In this document: piece after piece, positions 9,437 through 17,864 of the stretch
Position numbering within the stretch: position 1 is the first letter of the stretch
How the letters are laid out: each line of letters starts with the position of its first letter
From: DSUN01 sp035527715
Lineage (GTDB): Bacteria; Planctomycetota; PUPC01; DSUN01
Assembly (NCBI GenBank): GCA_035527715.1
Contig: DATKZY010000180.1
Span: 1 to 45,281, forward strand
Length of the DNA stretch: 45,281 nucleotides
Direction: 5' to 3'
The notes under the pieces: generated by a model
The model's input: only the letters and a program-made list of their open reading frames with translations
The model's database searches: none
What the model was told of the DNA's origin: nothing
Made by a program: the position numbers and the translations under genes

Positions 9437-10675
9437 GTGAAATCGTCGCTGTGGCTGTGCGTGGCGTTGGCTGGGCTGGGCGTGCTCGCGGGCATGGGGG
9501 CGGCGGCCGCGGCCGACTGGCCGCAGTGGCGCGGGCCGAACCGCGACGGCCTCTCCGCCGAGAAGGGCCTCCTGAAGGAGTGGCCTCAAGATGGCCCGAC
9601 GCGGCTCTGGACCGCCAAGGGCCTCGGCGACGGCTTCGCCTCGATGGCCGTGGCCGACGGGCTGATCTACACGGCCGGCAACGTGGGCGGCGACCTGATG
9701 CTCGCGGCCCTCGATCTGGCCGGCCAGACGAAGTGGCAGGTGAAGGTTGGCTCCGCCTACACCAAGGACAGCCCCGGCTCCCGCGGCACGCCGACGGTGG
9801 ACGGCGGCTGCGTCTACTACGAGACGCCCGACGGCACGGTGAGCTGCCTCGACGCCAAGAGCGGCAAGGGGGCCTGGTCGCTCAACATCCTCAAGGAGTT
9901 CAAAGGCCGCAACATCACTTGGGCGCTCTCGGAGTCCGTGCTCATTGACGGCGACCACCTGATCGCCTGCCCCGGCGGCCCCGAGGCGGCGATGGTCGCC
10001 CTCGACAAGAAGACGGGCAAGACCGTGTGGGTGTGCAAGGGCGCCGGCGACAAGCCCGGCTATGCCTCGCCCATCGTCGTGGACTATCAGGGCCTCCGCC
10101 AGTACGTGACCATGACCTCCCACGCCGCCATCGGCGTCCACGCCAAGACCGGCGAACTCCTCTGGCGCTTCGGGCACAAGACCTCCTACGATGCCAACAT
10201 CCCTACCCCGATCTTCAGCGACGGGTGCGTCTTCATTGACAGCGGCTACGGCAGCGGCGGCGAGCTGCTGAAGCTCAAGGTCGAGGGGCAGAAATGCTCG
10301 GCCGAAGAGGTCTGGCGCACCAAGGCCATTGACAACCACCACGGCGGGATCATCCTGGTGGACGGCTGTCTCTACGGCTCTGCCCACGGCGGCAAGTGGG
10401 TCTGCCTGGACTTCAAGACCGGCCAGGTGAAGTACTCGACGGACGGCGTGGGGAAGGGCTCGATCACCTATGCCGACGGCCTGCTCTACACCTACAGCGA
10501 GCGCGGGAACGTGGGCCTCGTGAAGGCCACGCCCGAGGGGCACAAGGTCATCAGCAGGTTCCGCGTGCCCGGCGGCGGCAAGGGGCCGAACTGGCCGCAC
10601 CCCGTCGTGTGCGGCGGCCGCCTCTACCTGCGCCACGGCGACCTGCTGTTCGCCTACGACATCAAGGGGAAGTGA
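9437..10675 (+). CDS. Secreted PQQ-like beta-propeller repeat protein
   Basis: A 412-residue exported protein: signal peptide WLCVALAGLGVLAGMG...AAAA, then DWPQWRGPNRDG, the signature start of planctomycete outer-membrane-biogenesis-protein-like PQQ propellers. Blades follow the pattern ALDLAGQTKWQVKV, CLDAKSGKGAWSLN, ALDKKTGKTVWVC, which recurs through the chain. The family shares the fold with BamB and PQQ dehydrogenases but usually lacks the cofactor site, so this is likely a scaffold or ligand-binding protein (inference). A GTG start at 9437 is chosen because GGAGG (9425-9429) sits 7 bases upstream; the upstream in-frame ATG at 9374 would spoil the signal peptide. It ends 4 bp from the convergent bioY stop codon. 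Confidence 0.88.
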   Translation: MKSSLWLCVALAGLGVLAGMGAAAAADWPQWRGPNRDGLSAEKGLLKEWPQDGPTRLWTAKGLGDGFASMAVADGLIYTAGNVGGDLMLAALDLAGQTKWQVKVGSAYTKDSPGSRGTPTVDGGCVYYETPDGTVSCLDAKSGKGAWSLNILKEFKGRNITWALSESVLIDGDHLIACPGGPEAAMVALDKKTGKTVWVCKGAGDKPGYASPIVVDYQGLRQYVTMTSHAAIGVHAKTGELLWRFGHKTSYDANIPTPIFSDGCVFIDSGYGSGGELLKLKVEGQKCSAEEVWRTKAIDNHHGGIILVDGCLYGSAHGGKWVCLDFKTGQVKYSTDGVGKGSITYADGLLYTYSERGNVGLVKATPEGHKVISRFRVPGGGKGPNWPHPVVCGGRLYLRHGDLLFAYDIKGK

Positions 10676-10679
10676 GCGC

Positions 10680-11252
10680 TCAGGGGAAGACCGAGCGCAG
10701 GGAATCGCGGTAGCTGCGGCAGAAAGCCGCGGCGGCGATGAGCTTGAGAGCGTCGCCCGGCAGGAAGCACAGGATGCCCTTTTCCAGCGCCATCGGCACG
10801 CCGTAGCCGCATCCGAGCGCCAGCCAGGCCGCGCCGAGGACGAGCAGGATCGCATCGCCCAACGCCATCGCCAGCACCAGGCGAGCCATCGAAGGCTCCG
10901 CCACGCGCCGCGTGAGGGCGCCCACCAGCCACCCCGCCGCCACGAAGCCCACCAGGTAGCCCGTCGTGGGGCCGAGCCACTGGCCCGTGAAGATCGGCAC
11001 GCCCACCGCGCCAAGCGCGAGATACGATGAGAGAGCCACCGTGCCCAGCCGCGGCCCCAGCCCCGCGCCGGCCACCAGCACGAAAAAGGTCTGAAGCGTG
11101 ATCGGCACCGGCGTGAAGGGCAGGTAGACCCGCGCCTCGGCGGCCAGCGCCAGGCACAGCACCGTGCCCGCCACGCCCACCACCGCCGCCACTTGACGGC
11201 CCGCCGGCACCTCGCGGGCCCACCACGACGACACGACGCCAGGACTGCTCAC
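10680..11252 (-). CDS. bioY: Biotin transporter substrate-binding S component BioY
   Basis: A 190-residue integral membrane protein with about six hydrophobic helices. YLPFTPVPITLQTFFVLVAG is the family signature in the first half, followed by GLGPRLG and GPTTGYLVGF. BioY binds biotin and works alone or with an ECF energising module (EcfA/EcfT), which is not encoded here. The GTG at 11252, with AGAGGG at 11262-11267 nine bases upstream, gives the normal BioY length; the in-frame ATG at 11309 would add 19 residues partly encoded by the dispersed repeat upstream. It is the last minus-strand gene after psd-pssA-ykgJ, separated from that operon by 172 bp holding a large inverted repeat. Confidence 0.93.
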   Translation of the reverse strand: MSSPGVVSSWWAREVPAGRQVAAVVGVAGTVLCLALAAEARVYLPFTPVPITLQTFFVLVAGAGLGPRLGTVALSSYLALGAVGVPIFTGQWLGPTTGYLVGFVAAGWLVGALTRRVAEPSMARLVLAMALGDAILLVLGAAWLALGCGYGVPMALEKGILCFLPGDALKLIAAAAFCRSYRDSLRSVFP

Positions 11253-11301
11253 GCTGGAATGCCCTCTTTGCCTGGTCAACCGAGGAGAATGGTAGGACGT
11301 A

Positions 11302-11364
11302 TGGGACATATGGGACCCATGGGACAGGGGACGTGCTTCTGTCCCATAGGCCCCATATGTCCCA
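11302..11364. repeat. 26-bp inverted repeat built of TGGGACAT-like units
   Basis: Arms at 11302-11327 and 11339-11364 match at 24 of 26 positions around an 11-base loop. Each arm is itself made of TGGGAC units separated by one or two bases. It lies directly upstream of bioY and could fold as a strong hairpin in a longer bioY transcript. It looks like a dispersed intergenic repeat rather than a gene-specific regulator. Confidence 0.85.
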
Positions 11365-11424
11365 TCGGTCCCATCCCCGACCGCACCAGCATACCCGCAC
11401 AGGCCGCCCCGGTCAAGCGGCGGC

Positions 11425-11853
11425 TCAGAGATCCGTCACCTCCACCAGGTGGTCAATCTCGGCCGCGAGGTAGAGCCTGCCGCGGCCGACGCCCGGGCAG
11501 CGGCGAGCGGCGACGGCCCAGCCCTTGGGCGAGCGGACGTATTCGCGCCAGAACGGAAACGTGCGGCACTGCGTCGGGCGCACCTCGTAGACGCGGCAGC
11601 CCGCGGGCGACCAGAAGATGCAGTCGCCGTTCGCCAGCTCGAGCAGCGACCAGGCGCCCATCACCTTGCGGAGATAGGTGCGGGCGAACTCGGCGGCCTC
11701 GAGCTTCAGCCCCCGGGCGATCGAGGCGATTTCCAACTCGTCCACCCACACGTAGCCCGGATCGCCCCGGCAGCAGCGCCCGCACCGGGTGCACTCGAAT
11801 CGCAGGCCCTCGGGATACCACGGGGCCTCTGCCTTTGGGGAGAAGATGCGCAT
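11425..11853 (-). CDS. YkgJ-family zinc/iron-chelating cysteine-cluster protein
   Basis: A 142-residue cytoplasmic protein with the family's cysteine cluster CTRCGRCCRG (Cys21, 24, 27, 28) plus later cysteines in GDCIFW, PAGCRVYEVRPTQCRTFPFW and RRCPG. This matches the YkgJ/UPF0153 domain (also called CxxCxxCC), believed to bind zinc or iron; its biochemical role is not known. The start is 3 bp from the pssA stop codon, so it is translated as part of the psd-pssA transcript. Confidence 0.88.
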   Translation of the reverse strand: MRIFSPKAEAPWYPEGLRFECTRCGRCCRGDPGYVWVDELEIASIARGLKLEAAEFARTYLRKVMGAWSLLELANGDCIFWSPAGCRVYEVRPTQCRTFPFWREYVRSPKGWAVAARRCPGVGRGRLYLAAEIDHLVEVTDL

Positions 11854-11856
11854 GGC

Positions 11857-12609
11857 TCAGAAGATGGGCTCTTGGTCCTCGGCCCTGCGGAGGATGGCGC
11901 GGCGGATGGCCACGACGACGCCCGTGACGGTGAATGCCGAGAAGCCGGCCGCCAGCGTGAACTCCGTGTGCGTGGCCACCAGCAACGCCACGATGGCCAG
12001 GAAGGCGAACTCGGCGAACGTGTGGTGCCGCCGCACGAGCCGGCTCATCAGGTGCGGATACGGCACCCGGCTCACCATCAGAGCCCCGGCGAAAAACGTC
12101 ACCGTCGGCAGAATCCGCGACACGATCGCCACGTTGTGCTGGCTCCGCAGGTAGCTGTCGAGGATGATGAGCGTCGCCACCTGCCCCGCCGCGGCCGGCG
12201 ACGGGAGGCCGACGAACGACTTGTGGCTCTCCTCGTCGAGGCCCGTCTGCACGTTGAACCGCGCGAGCCGCAGCGCCGCGCACACCACGTAGACCATGCA
12301 CGACATCCACACGAGCCGCTGGTGCTGAAGCTCGGCCGTGGCCGACAGCACGGCGACCAGGAACGCGGGCGCCACGCCGAAGCTCACCACGTCGGCCAGC
12401 GAATCCAGCTCCGCCCCGAACCGGCTCTCCACGTGCGTCAGCCGCGCCGCCAGCCCGTCCACCGAGTCGAACACCATCGCCAGCAGCACCATCCAGGCGG
12501 CCAGCTCCAGCCCCTGCTGCCCGCCCTTGGCCGCGAAGTACACGGCGTGGAACCCGCACAGCAGGTTCCCAAGCGTCAGCATCGAAGGAACGGCTGCGAT
12601 CTTCCGCAT
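11857..12609 (-). CDS. pssA: CDP-diacylglycerol-serine O-phosphatidyltransferase
   Basis: A 250-residue membrane enzyme that joins serine to CDP-diacylglycerol to give phosphatidylserine. The CDP-alcohol phosphotransferase signature is complete: Asp48, Asp51-Gly52, Ala55-Arg56, Gly65, Asp69 and Asp73 in the D-x2-DG-x2-AR-x8-G-x3-D-x3-D spacing. Several hydrophobic helices follow, as in the PssA class II enzymes. The start MRKIAAVP at 12609 is preceded by a GGGGGA stretch. An ATG at 12663 would add 18 residues encoded by the AAAATGC repeat and is rejected. psd, whose product decarboxylates the PssA product, lies just upstream. Confidence 0.95.
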   Translation of the reverse strand: MRKIAAVPSMLTLGNLLCGFHAVYFAAKGGQQGLELAAWMVLLAMVFDSVDGLAARLTHVESRFGAELDSLADVVSFGVAPAFLVAVLSATAELQHQRLVWMSCMVYVVCAALRLARFNVQTGLDEESHKSFVGLPSPAAAGQVATLIILDSYLRSQHNVAIVSRILPTVTFFAGALMVSRVPYPHLMSRLVRRHHTFAEFAFLAIVALLVATHTEFTLAAGFSAFTVTGVVVAIRRAILRRAEDQEPIF

Positions 12610-12637
12610 CAGGTGTCCCCCGCGGTCTGGGAATCCG

Positions 12638-12754
12638 TGCAAAATGCAAAATGAAAAATGCAAACTGCGAAATGCGGAGTCTCAAGAGAAGCCAGCCGTC
12701 CGAGTGGCCTCATTTTGCACTTTGCGTTTTGCCCTTTACATTTTGCATTTCCGA
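12638..12754. repeat. Inverted AT-rich repeat of AAAATGC-like heptamers
   Basis: The left part (about 12638-12679) is a run of AAAATGC/AAATGC-like units and the right part (about 12711-12754) is the same in reverse complement (CATTTTGCACTTTGCGTTTTG...). Both are strikingly AT-rich against the genome. The right arm encodes the last 13 residues and stop codon of psd. It fills the psd-pssA gap and would fold into a long hairpin in their shared transcript. Confidence 0.85.
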
Positions 12755-13405
12755 ATCGGCGACTTCTCCCAGCACGCTTGCCCCGGCCTTCACGTGGTCC
12801 CCCACAGCCACCGCCGGACGGAAGAGGGCGGCCTTGGGCACGTAGACCTCGAGGCGCGAGCCGAGCTTTACCATACCAAACCGCTGCCCGCGTTTCAAAT
12901 CGTCCCCCACCGCGCAATCGGTGACGATGCGGCGGGCGACGAGGCCGGCGATCTGCCGCACCAGAATCCGGGAACCGTCGGGCCGCTCGAGGCCCACGAA
13001 CGCGCATTCGTTCTCACTCGTCGCCGCCGCGCCCATCGCGTTGCGGAACTTCCCAGGCCGATAGGCCCGGTAGACCACCTTGCCGCCGAGCGGCGCACGG
13101 TTCACGTGGACGTTGAACACCGACATGAACACGCCGATGCGCAGGGCCTCGGCGTGGAGAAACTCGTCTTCCCGAACCGTCTCGATGTCGGCCACGCGCC
13201 CGTCGGCGGGCGAGACCAGCTTGTCGTCGCCCTCGGGCGGCACCCGCTCGGGGTCGCGGAAGAAATTCACCAGCAGCACCCACAGCGCCGCGGGCACGAT
13301 GGCCGCCCAGGGAAACAGCCACGCCGCCACCACGCACAGCCCTCCCAGCACCAGCGTGCCGACGGCAAGCTCCCGCGTCCCGTACCGCGTCAGGGGCCAA
13401 CGCAA
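12710..13405 (-). CDS. psd: Phosphatidylserine decarboxylase proenzyme (Asd/archaeal-type, short)
   Basis: A 231-residue proenzyme that makes phosphatidylethanolamine from phosphatidylserine. Two N-terminal hydrophobic helices (residues 12-47) are followed by FFRDPER, SPADGRV, FNVHVNRAP and the self-cleavage motif KLGSRLEVYVP, where Ser183 becomes the pyruvoyl group. The LGS motif with Arg rather than Thr next is typical of the short, class II enzymes. The catalytic-triad aspartate (SPADG) and histidine (VHVNR) are present. The last 13 residues (EMQNVKGKTQSAK) and the stop come from the AAAATGC repeat, so the native C-terminus has been replaced. First gene of psd-pssA-ykgJ. Confidence 0.94.
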   Translation of the reverse strand: MRWPLTRYGTRELAVGTLVLGGLCVVAAWLFPWAAIVPAALWVLLVNFFRDPERVPPEGDDKLVSPADGRVADIETVREDEFLHAEALRIGVFMSVFNVHVNRAPLGGKVVYRAYRPGKFRNAMGAAATSENECAFVGLERPDGSRILVRQIAGLVARRIVTDCAVGDDLKRGQRFGMVKLGSRLEVYVPKAALFRPAVAVGDHVKAGASVLGEVADSEMQNVKGKTQSAK

Positions 13406-13491
13406 GGCTAGAACCTCGGGCTCTTTCTCCCCTCCACCGCCCGATTCTACCGGAGCGGCGCCGAGGGGTCAACACAAGAGGCCAAGGCGCT

Positions 13492-13665
13492 CAAGATGAT
13501 CACGCGCGCAACACGGGGGGTGATCATCTTGGCTGGCCTGACCGCAGTGGCGTTACGCCGCCATAAGCCTCGTTCCTACAAGGACATGTGTCGTTGGGCT
13601 CCTCGCGGCACAGGCTGAATCAAGATGATCAGCCCCTTCCGACAGGAGGGGAAGTGATCATCTTG
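13492..13665. repeat. Paired-hairpin element A (arms CAAGATGATCA)
   Basis: Four copies of one arm alternate in orientation: CAAGATGATCAC (13492-13503) with GTGATCATCTTG (13520-13531), then CAAGATGATCA (13621-13631) with TGATCATCTTG (13655-13665). The first loop holds GCGCAACACGGGG; the second has its own CCCC...GGGG pairing. An 89-base spacer separates the two hairpins. It fills the gap between psd and the VIT-VWA gene. The layout matches elements at 20840-20995 and 29546-29678, but with a different arm sequence. Confidence 0.8.
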
Positions 13666-13683
13666 AAGGCCGAGCGGCCCGGC

Positions 13684-13707
13684 ACCCATCCATTCATCCA
13701 CTTCCCG
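13684..13707. repeat. Dispersed GGATGAATGG-type simple repeat, copy 1
   Basis: The complement reads GTGGATGAATGGATGGGTG. The same string occurs on the plus strand at 18807-18840. It sits about 10 bases beyond the stop codon of the VIT-VWA gene. Confidence 0.75.
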
Positions 13708-13716
13708 GGCGACAGG

Positions 13717-16700
13717 TCACTCTCGCGGGAACAACTCGGCCATGCAGCTTGCGGCGCGGGCGGCGTCGGCCTTGGGCCGTTTGGCCTTCTGGTAGAGCTC
13801 GGCAAGGGTGTCGAAGGCCCACCGCGTGTGGTAGCCCCCCTGGATGAAGTGCTCGAGATGGGCAATCGCCGGCTCGATCCCGCCCATCTGCTGGAGGGAA
13901 CGGATGAACGCTTCGGCCAGGTCCACGGGCAGGGTGCCCGCGCCGGCGGCGCGCCCGAGGAGGAGCGCTGCCAGGTCGGGCCGGTCGTGCTCGGCCGCGA
14001 GCCGCCCCGCCGCAAGCTGGACCTCTTGGCGGATTGCAGCAGGAGCCGCCGCCAGCGCCTTGTCGAGGACTGGGACCACCTCCACCGCCCAGCCCGGCTG
14101 CTCCAGAACAAGGGAGGCGATGAGGCCGACGCGATAGGGCGAGGCGTTGCCCTCGGCGGCCTCGCGGAGCACGAGGTCGAGGGCCTCGCGCGCCCTGTCG
14201 GCCGCGCCGAGCGCGCGGGCGTATTCGGCCAGGAAGTTGTCGGCTCCGCCCGCCAGCCCGTATGCCGAGCGGAAGGCGGCGAGGGCCTTCTCGCGGTCGC
14301 CTTGCGCGGCGCGGGCGCGGGCGAGGCGGAGCCAGGCCAGGGCCTTCGCCTCGCGGTCGCGCGCGTTGGCCACCACCACCTCCAGCAGGTCCAGGTTCTC
14401 GAGCTGGGCGAGGGCGCCGGCCAGGGCGAGGCAGGCCTCGCGCGTCGCCTCCCGGCCGCGGAACGCCCGGAGGCGCTCCATGGCCTCCTTGAAGCGCTGG
14501 GCCTGTGTGGGGCCTTCGCTCCGCCGCGGTGGCCGCCCCGCGACCGTGATGCCCACGGGGTCCCAGCTCCCGCGCACGAAGCGCCCCTGGCTGTCGTTGA
14601 GCGCGTGAACCTGGCTCTTGACAAGCGGGTCGCGGAAGCGCTTGTTCCAGCCCTGCCACCACTCGCCGCCGAGCTGGAACATGGCGATGGTGGCGAAGTA
14701 GCGGACGAATGCCGCATCCGGCGCGTCCGTCGCGGCGGGGTCCACGCGGCGGAACACGAGGTTCGCGGCGCCCCGGACGGCCGCGTCGTTCCGCCCGTCG
14801 CCGCCGAGCATCAGGCGGGCGAGCAGGCAGCCCGCCGTGTGGAGCGGGTGGAACTCGCCGCGTCGCGGCCTGCCGGCGAAGCCCACCGCGCCGTCGGCGC
14901 CCGTGACGCTGTCGAGGTAGGCGCGGATGCCCCGGATGGCCTCGTCGGACACCTTCAGCTCGGAGAGCGTGGCGCTCCTGAGCGCGAGGGCGCCCCAGAC
15001 CGAGGTGAAGGGGTCGCTCGGCTTCCTCATCTGGCCCCAGCCGAGCAGTTTCTTCCCGCCCCGCTCCTGAAGCTCGAGGAGCAGGTTGAGCGCCTTCTGG
15101 GCCGGGCCGCCGATCTCCGGGTCCCTTGTGAGGCCGTAGGCCTCCGAGAGAACAAATGTCGCCATGGCGTGCTCGTAGGCGCCGGGGCCGATCAGCCCCT
15201 TCGCCTTCTGCTCGCACGCAAGCCACTCCAGGCCCTTCCCCACCGTGGCCTTGAACCTGCCTTTCGTATGGGCGTAGCCGGCGCCCAGGAAGGGCAGGAG
15301 GGCGAGCGAGGTCTCCTCGTGCGACAGCGGCTGGCCCCACGAGCCGTCGGCGTTCTGCGCCCTGGCGAGCCAGATGAGGGTGGCCATGACGGCGCTCTCC
15401 GAGTAGCGGCTGGACCCGGCGCGTGCGATGGTGCTGCGGCCGGAGTAGATCCCGCGTGCAAATCCCCGCGCCGGATCATCGAGGGCGAAGACGGGCGCGT
15501 TGGACGCGGCGTCAACGCTCGGCGGGGCGGCCGGCCGCGTCTCCGTGCGCGGAGCCGGCAGGGCAGGGGGCGGCGGCACGCTCGGCTGCGGCAGGCGAAC
15601 CGGCGGCTCCGGCACCACGGGGAGCGGCGGCGGCTCCGCCAGCCGACTCTCCCTGTAGACCGGCAGGAAGCGGTAGTAGACCTCGAAGCACAGAGTCGCC
15701 AGCGCCGTGCTGACGACGCGGCCCTCGAAGCGGCGCGGGTCGAGAAGCGAGAGGTCGAGGTCGGCGAGCGTGAACGCCTTGGGCGCGGGCGCGGGCGGGG
15801 GCTCGGGCGGCGGGGCCAGCGGGGGCCGCACGCCCAGCTCCTCGGGCGGGGGCGACGTGCGGAGGCGGCCCATCTGCTCCCAGTAGCGGCGGCGCTTCTG
15901 GCGATCTATGCCCCACTTCGGATACTCCGCGTCGCTCTCCAACACGAGGAACGAGGTGTAGGGCGAGATGAGGGTGAACTCCTGGGAGAGGGCGGTGATC
16001 TCCTTCGCGATCTCCTCGGTCTGCGGCTGGAGGAGGAGGGCCTCCATCCGCTCGCGCGCCCAGAGGCGGGCGACGAAGGCGTTGCGGCTGTCGGTCTCAG
16101 GGAGCTTGAAGCTCGCCGTGGCGTCGGGCTGACCGGGCCGCTGGATGGCGACCTTCAACTCGCCCGCCTTCCTGTAGCGCCCGACCACCACAAGCTCTTC
16201 CCCCGCCACCAGGGTGTCGGGCTGCTCGGGGTAGACCGAGTGCACCTCGGCGCCGCTGAAGACGAGCTTGGGCGCGGGGCGGAGCTCGGCGTCGAGCGTC
16301 GCGGCGAGGCGGGCGGCCTGCTGCTCCACGTCGTCGCCCGGGACGAGGATGCGGAAGAGTCCGCCCGTGCGGCGGGCCAGCTCGCGCAGCACCAGGCGGT
16401 CGTGCTCGGCGCCCATCGCGACGCCGTGGAAGCGGACGCGGTGCTTTTCGAGGATGGGCGCGGCCCTGGCGATGAGCTTTTCGCTGGCCGTCTCGCCCTG
16501 CGTGGCGATGCCGTCGCCGAGCAGAATCACGTCGGGGCGGCCGCGCGGTGGGTTCCGCTGGAGGAATTCGCCGAGGGCGTCGAAGGCGGCCTCGACGTTC
16601 GTCGCGCCGAGGGGAAGGGTGTCCCTGAGGGCGGCCAGGACGCCTTCGGCGACGAGCGGGCCGGAGGCGAACGTGCCGCCGCCGTGGATGCGGGGCGCGA

Positions 16701-17697
16701 CGTCGAAGCTGATGACGGCGAAGCGGTCGTTGGGGCGCAGAGCGGTGATGAGGGCCTGCGCGGCGCGGAGCTGCGCACCATAGTCGTCGGCCCGCCGCGA
16801 CAGCGACGTGTCCACCATCAGCACCACGTCGCGCCCCTCCCGCCCGTTTGTAGTTCGGCCTTCAGGCCGTCTTTCGGACGGGCTAAAGCCCGAACTCCCA
16901 ACGTAGGAGAGGAGGAAGAAGCCCTCCTCGCCCTCGCGTCGGTCGGTGGTGATTTCGATAGGGGCGGAGCTGGGCTGGCGGAAGCGGAGCGCGAAATCGG
17001 CCGTCGGGAGAAAGCGGGTGCGCTCGACCCGCACGCGCGTGGCATCGGGACCTGGGGTCACCTGGGCGTCGGGGTAAGCGGGGATGCTCGCGGTCGCGCC
17101 GGCGGGCAACTCGGCCTCCAGCTCGAAGCGGCCGATGGCCGCTGCCTGCGTGGCCTTGGTCGCCAGGGGGTAGACGTAGCAGCGCTCGCCGCCCTCGGCG
17201 CGGAGAAGCTGGGTGTAGCTCAGCAGGATGCGCTTCGGGCCGTGCGGCGGGATGGGGAAGATGCGGGTCTTGAAGACGTTCCCCTCCTGCCACTCCATCA
17301 GCGCGGGGTCCCGCATCTTGCGGACGATGGTTTCGTAGACCTCGCGTGCCCGGGCGCGTTCGACGAGCTCGCCCTCGACCAGTTTGCCCTCGACGTACAT
17401 GGCGAAGCGGCAGATGCTGGCCCCCGCGGGCAGGGGGAAGTAGAAGACCCCCTCGGCCCGGCGACCCGTCGGGTTGAAGAACGTCTCCTCGATCTCCGTG
17501 AGCGCCACGCTGCCGGCCACGGCGACGCGGACGCGCAGCTCGCGGACCTCCAGCGGCTGGGTCTCGCGTCCGAGCGAGTCGCGGAGGACGAGTCGGCCGA
17601 ACGCAGGCCGCTCGGTCGCAGCGCCCGCGAGGCTGCCGAGGAACAGGGCGAGGGCGCCAGCGAAACGGACGGGTCGGAGGGGGATGCCGCGTCGCAT
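13717..17697 (-). CDS. Giant VIT-VWA protein fused to terpene-cyclase-like toroid and TPR-like repeats
   Basis: A 1,326-residue exported protein. After a signal peptide (GALALFLGSLAGAA) come a VIT domain (about 35-165, with ETFFNPTGRRAEGVFYFPLP), a von Willebrand A domain (about 288-450) with an intact metal-ion site (DTSLS at 296-300, GATN about 364, GDGIATQ about 394), two proline-rich linkers (about 615-640 and 690-727), an alpha/alpha toroid like squalene-hopene cyclases (about 770-1000, WLARAQNADGSWG), and alanine-rich TPR-like helices to the end. VIT-VWA proteins bind protein partners; the toroid lacks an obvious DxDD acid motif, so a binding role is more likely than catalysis. Residues about 266-284 are encoded by an inserted palindromic repeat. 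Stands alone. Confidence 0.85.
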   Translation of the reverse strand: MRRGIPLRPVRFAGALALFLGSLAGAATERPAFGRLVLRDSLGRETQPLEVRELRVRVAVAGSVALTEIEETFFNPTGRRAEGVFYFPLPAGASICRFAMYVEGKLVEGELVERARAREVYETIVRKMRDPALMEWQEGNVFKTRIFPIPPHGPKRILLSYTQLLRAEGGERCYVYPLATKATQAAAIGRFELEAELPAGATASIPAYPDAQVTPGPDATRVRVERTRFLPTADFALRFRQPSSAPIEITTDRREGEEGFFLLSYVGSSGFSPSERRPEGRTTNGREGRDVVLMVDTSLSRRADDYGAQLRAAQALITALRPNDRFAVISFDVAPRIHGGGTFASGPLVAEGVLAALRDTLPLGATNVEAAFDALGEFLQRNPPRGRPDVILLGDGIATQGETASEKLIARAAPILEKHRVRFHGVAMGAEHDRLVLRELARRTGGLFRILVPGDDVEQQAARLAATLDAELRPAPKLVFSGAEVHSVYPEQPDTLVAGEELVVVGRYRKAGELKVAIQRPGQPDATASFKLPETDSRNAFVARLWARERMEALLLQPQTEEIAKEITALSQEFTLISPYTSFLVLESDAEYPKWGIDRQKRRRYWEQMGRLRTSPPPEELGVRPPLAPPPEPPPAPAPKAFTLADLDLSLLDPRRFEGRVVSTALATLCFEVYYRFLPVYRESRLAEPPPLPVVPEPPVRLPQPSVPPPPALPAPRTETRPAAPPSVDAASNAPVFALDDPARGFARGIYSGRSTIARAGSSRYSESAVMATLIWLARAQNADGSWGQPLSHEETSLALLPFLGAGYAHTKGRFKATVGKGLEWLACEQKAKGLIGPGAYEHAMATFVLSEAYGLTRDPEIGGPAQKALNLLLELQERGGKKLLGWGQMRKPSDPFTSVWGALALRSATLSELKVSDEAIRGIRAYLDSVTGADGAVGFAGRPRRGEFHPLHTAGCLLARLMLGGDGRNDAAVRGAANLVFRRVDPAATDAPDAAFVRYFATIAMFQLGGEWWQGWNKRFRDPLVKSQVHALNDSQGRFVRGSWDPVGITVAGRPPRRSEGPTQAQRFKEAMERLRAFRGREATREACLALAGALAQLENLDLLEVVVANARDREAKALAWLRLARARAAQGDREKALAAFRSAYGLAGGADNFLAEYARALGAADRAREALDLVLREAAEGNASPYRVGLIASLVLEQPGWAVEVVPVLDKALAAAPAAIRQEVQLAAGRLAAEHDRPDLAALLLGRAAGAGTLPVDLAEAFIRSLQQMGGIEPAIAHLEHFIQGGYHTRWAFDTLAELYQKAKRPKADAARAASCMAELFPRE
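16851..16896. repeat. REP-like palindrome inside a coding sequence
   Basis: TAGTTCGGCCTTCAGGCCG is followed by CGGGCTAAAGCCCGAACT, an imperfect palindrome of a kind usually found between genes. Here it keeps the frame open and encodes a linker (SSGFSPSERRPEGRTTN) just before the VWA domain core. Confidence 0.7.
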
Positions 17698-17783
17698 GAG
17701 AATACCTCCTCAGTGCGAACGCCAGGGAGGAAATCCTGCCTCTCGCATGATAGCCCCCCGCGCCGCACTCGTCAAGCGTTGGC

Positions 17784-17811
17784 TTCAGAATCCGCGGAAC
17801 CATGATATACT
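17784..17811 (+). promoter_or_regulatory. Possible extended -10 promoter of the Old Yellow Enzyme gene
   Basis: TATACT at 17806-17811 is preceded by TG one base away (extended -10), with a weak TTCAGA 16 bases upstream. It is placed 53 bases before the start codon, in the divergent region with the VIT-VWA gene. Confidence 0.35.
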
Positions 17812-17864
17812 ATGCGCCGCGATGGGGGTGGGCCATTCCATCCGGCTTTCAGCAGGAGCAAGCA

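Noticed and set aside
13588..17805. 1,405-codon open frame on the plus strand opposite the VIT-VWA gene
   Set aside because: Same reason: codon-position shadow of a GC-rich gene, with no recognisable motif or ribosome site, while the minus strand has a signal peptide and clear domains.
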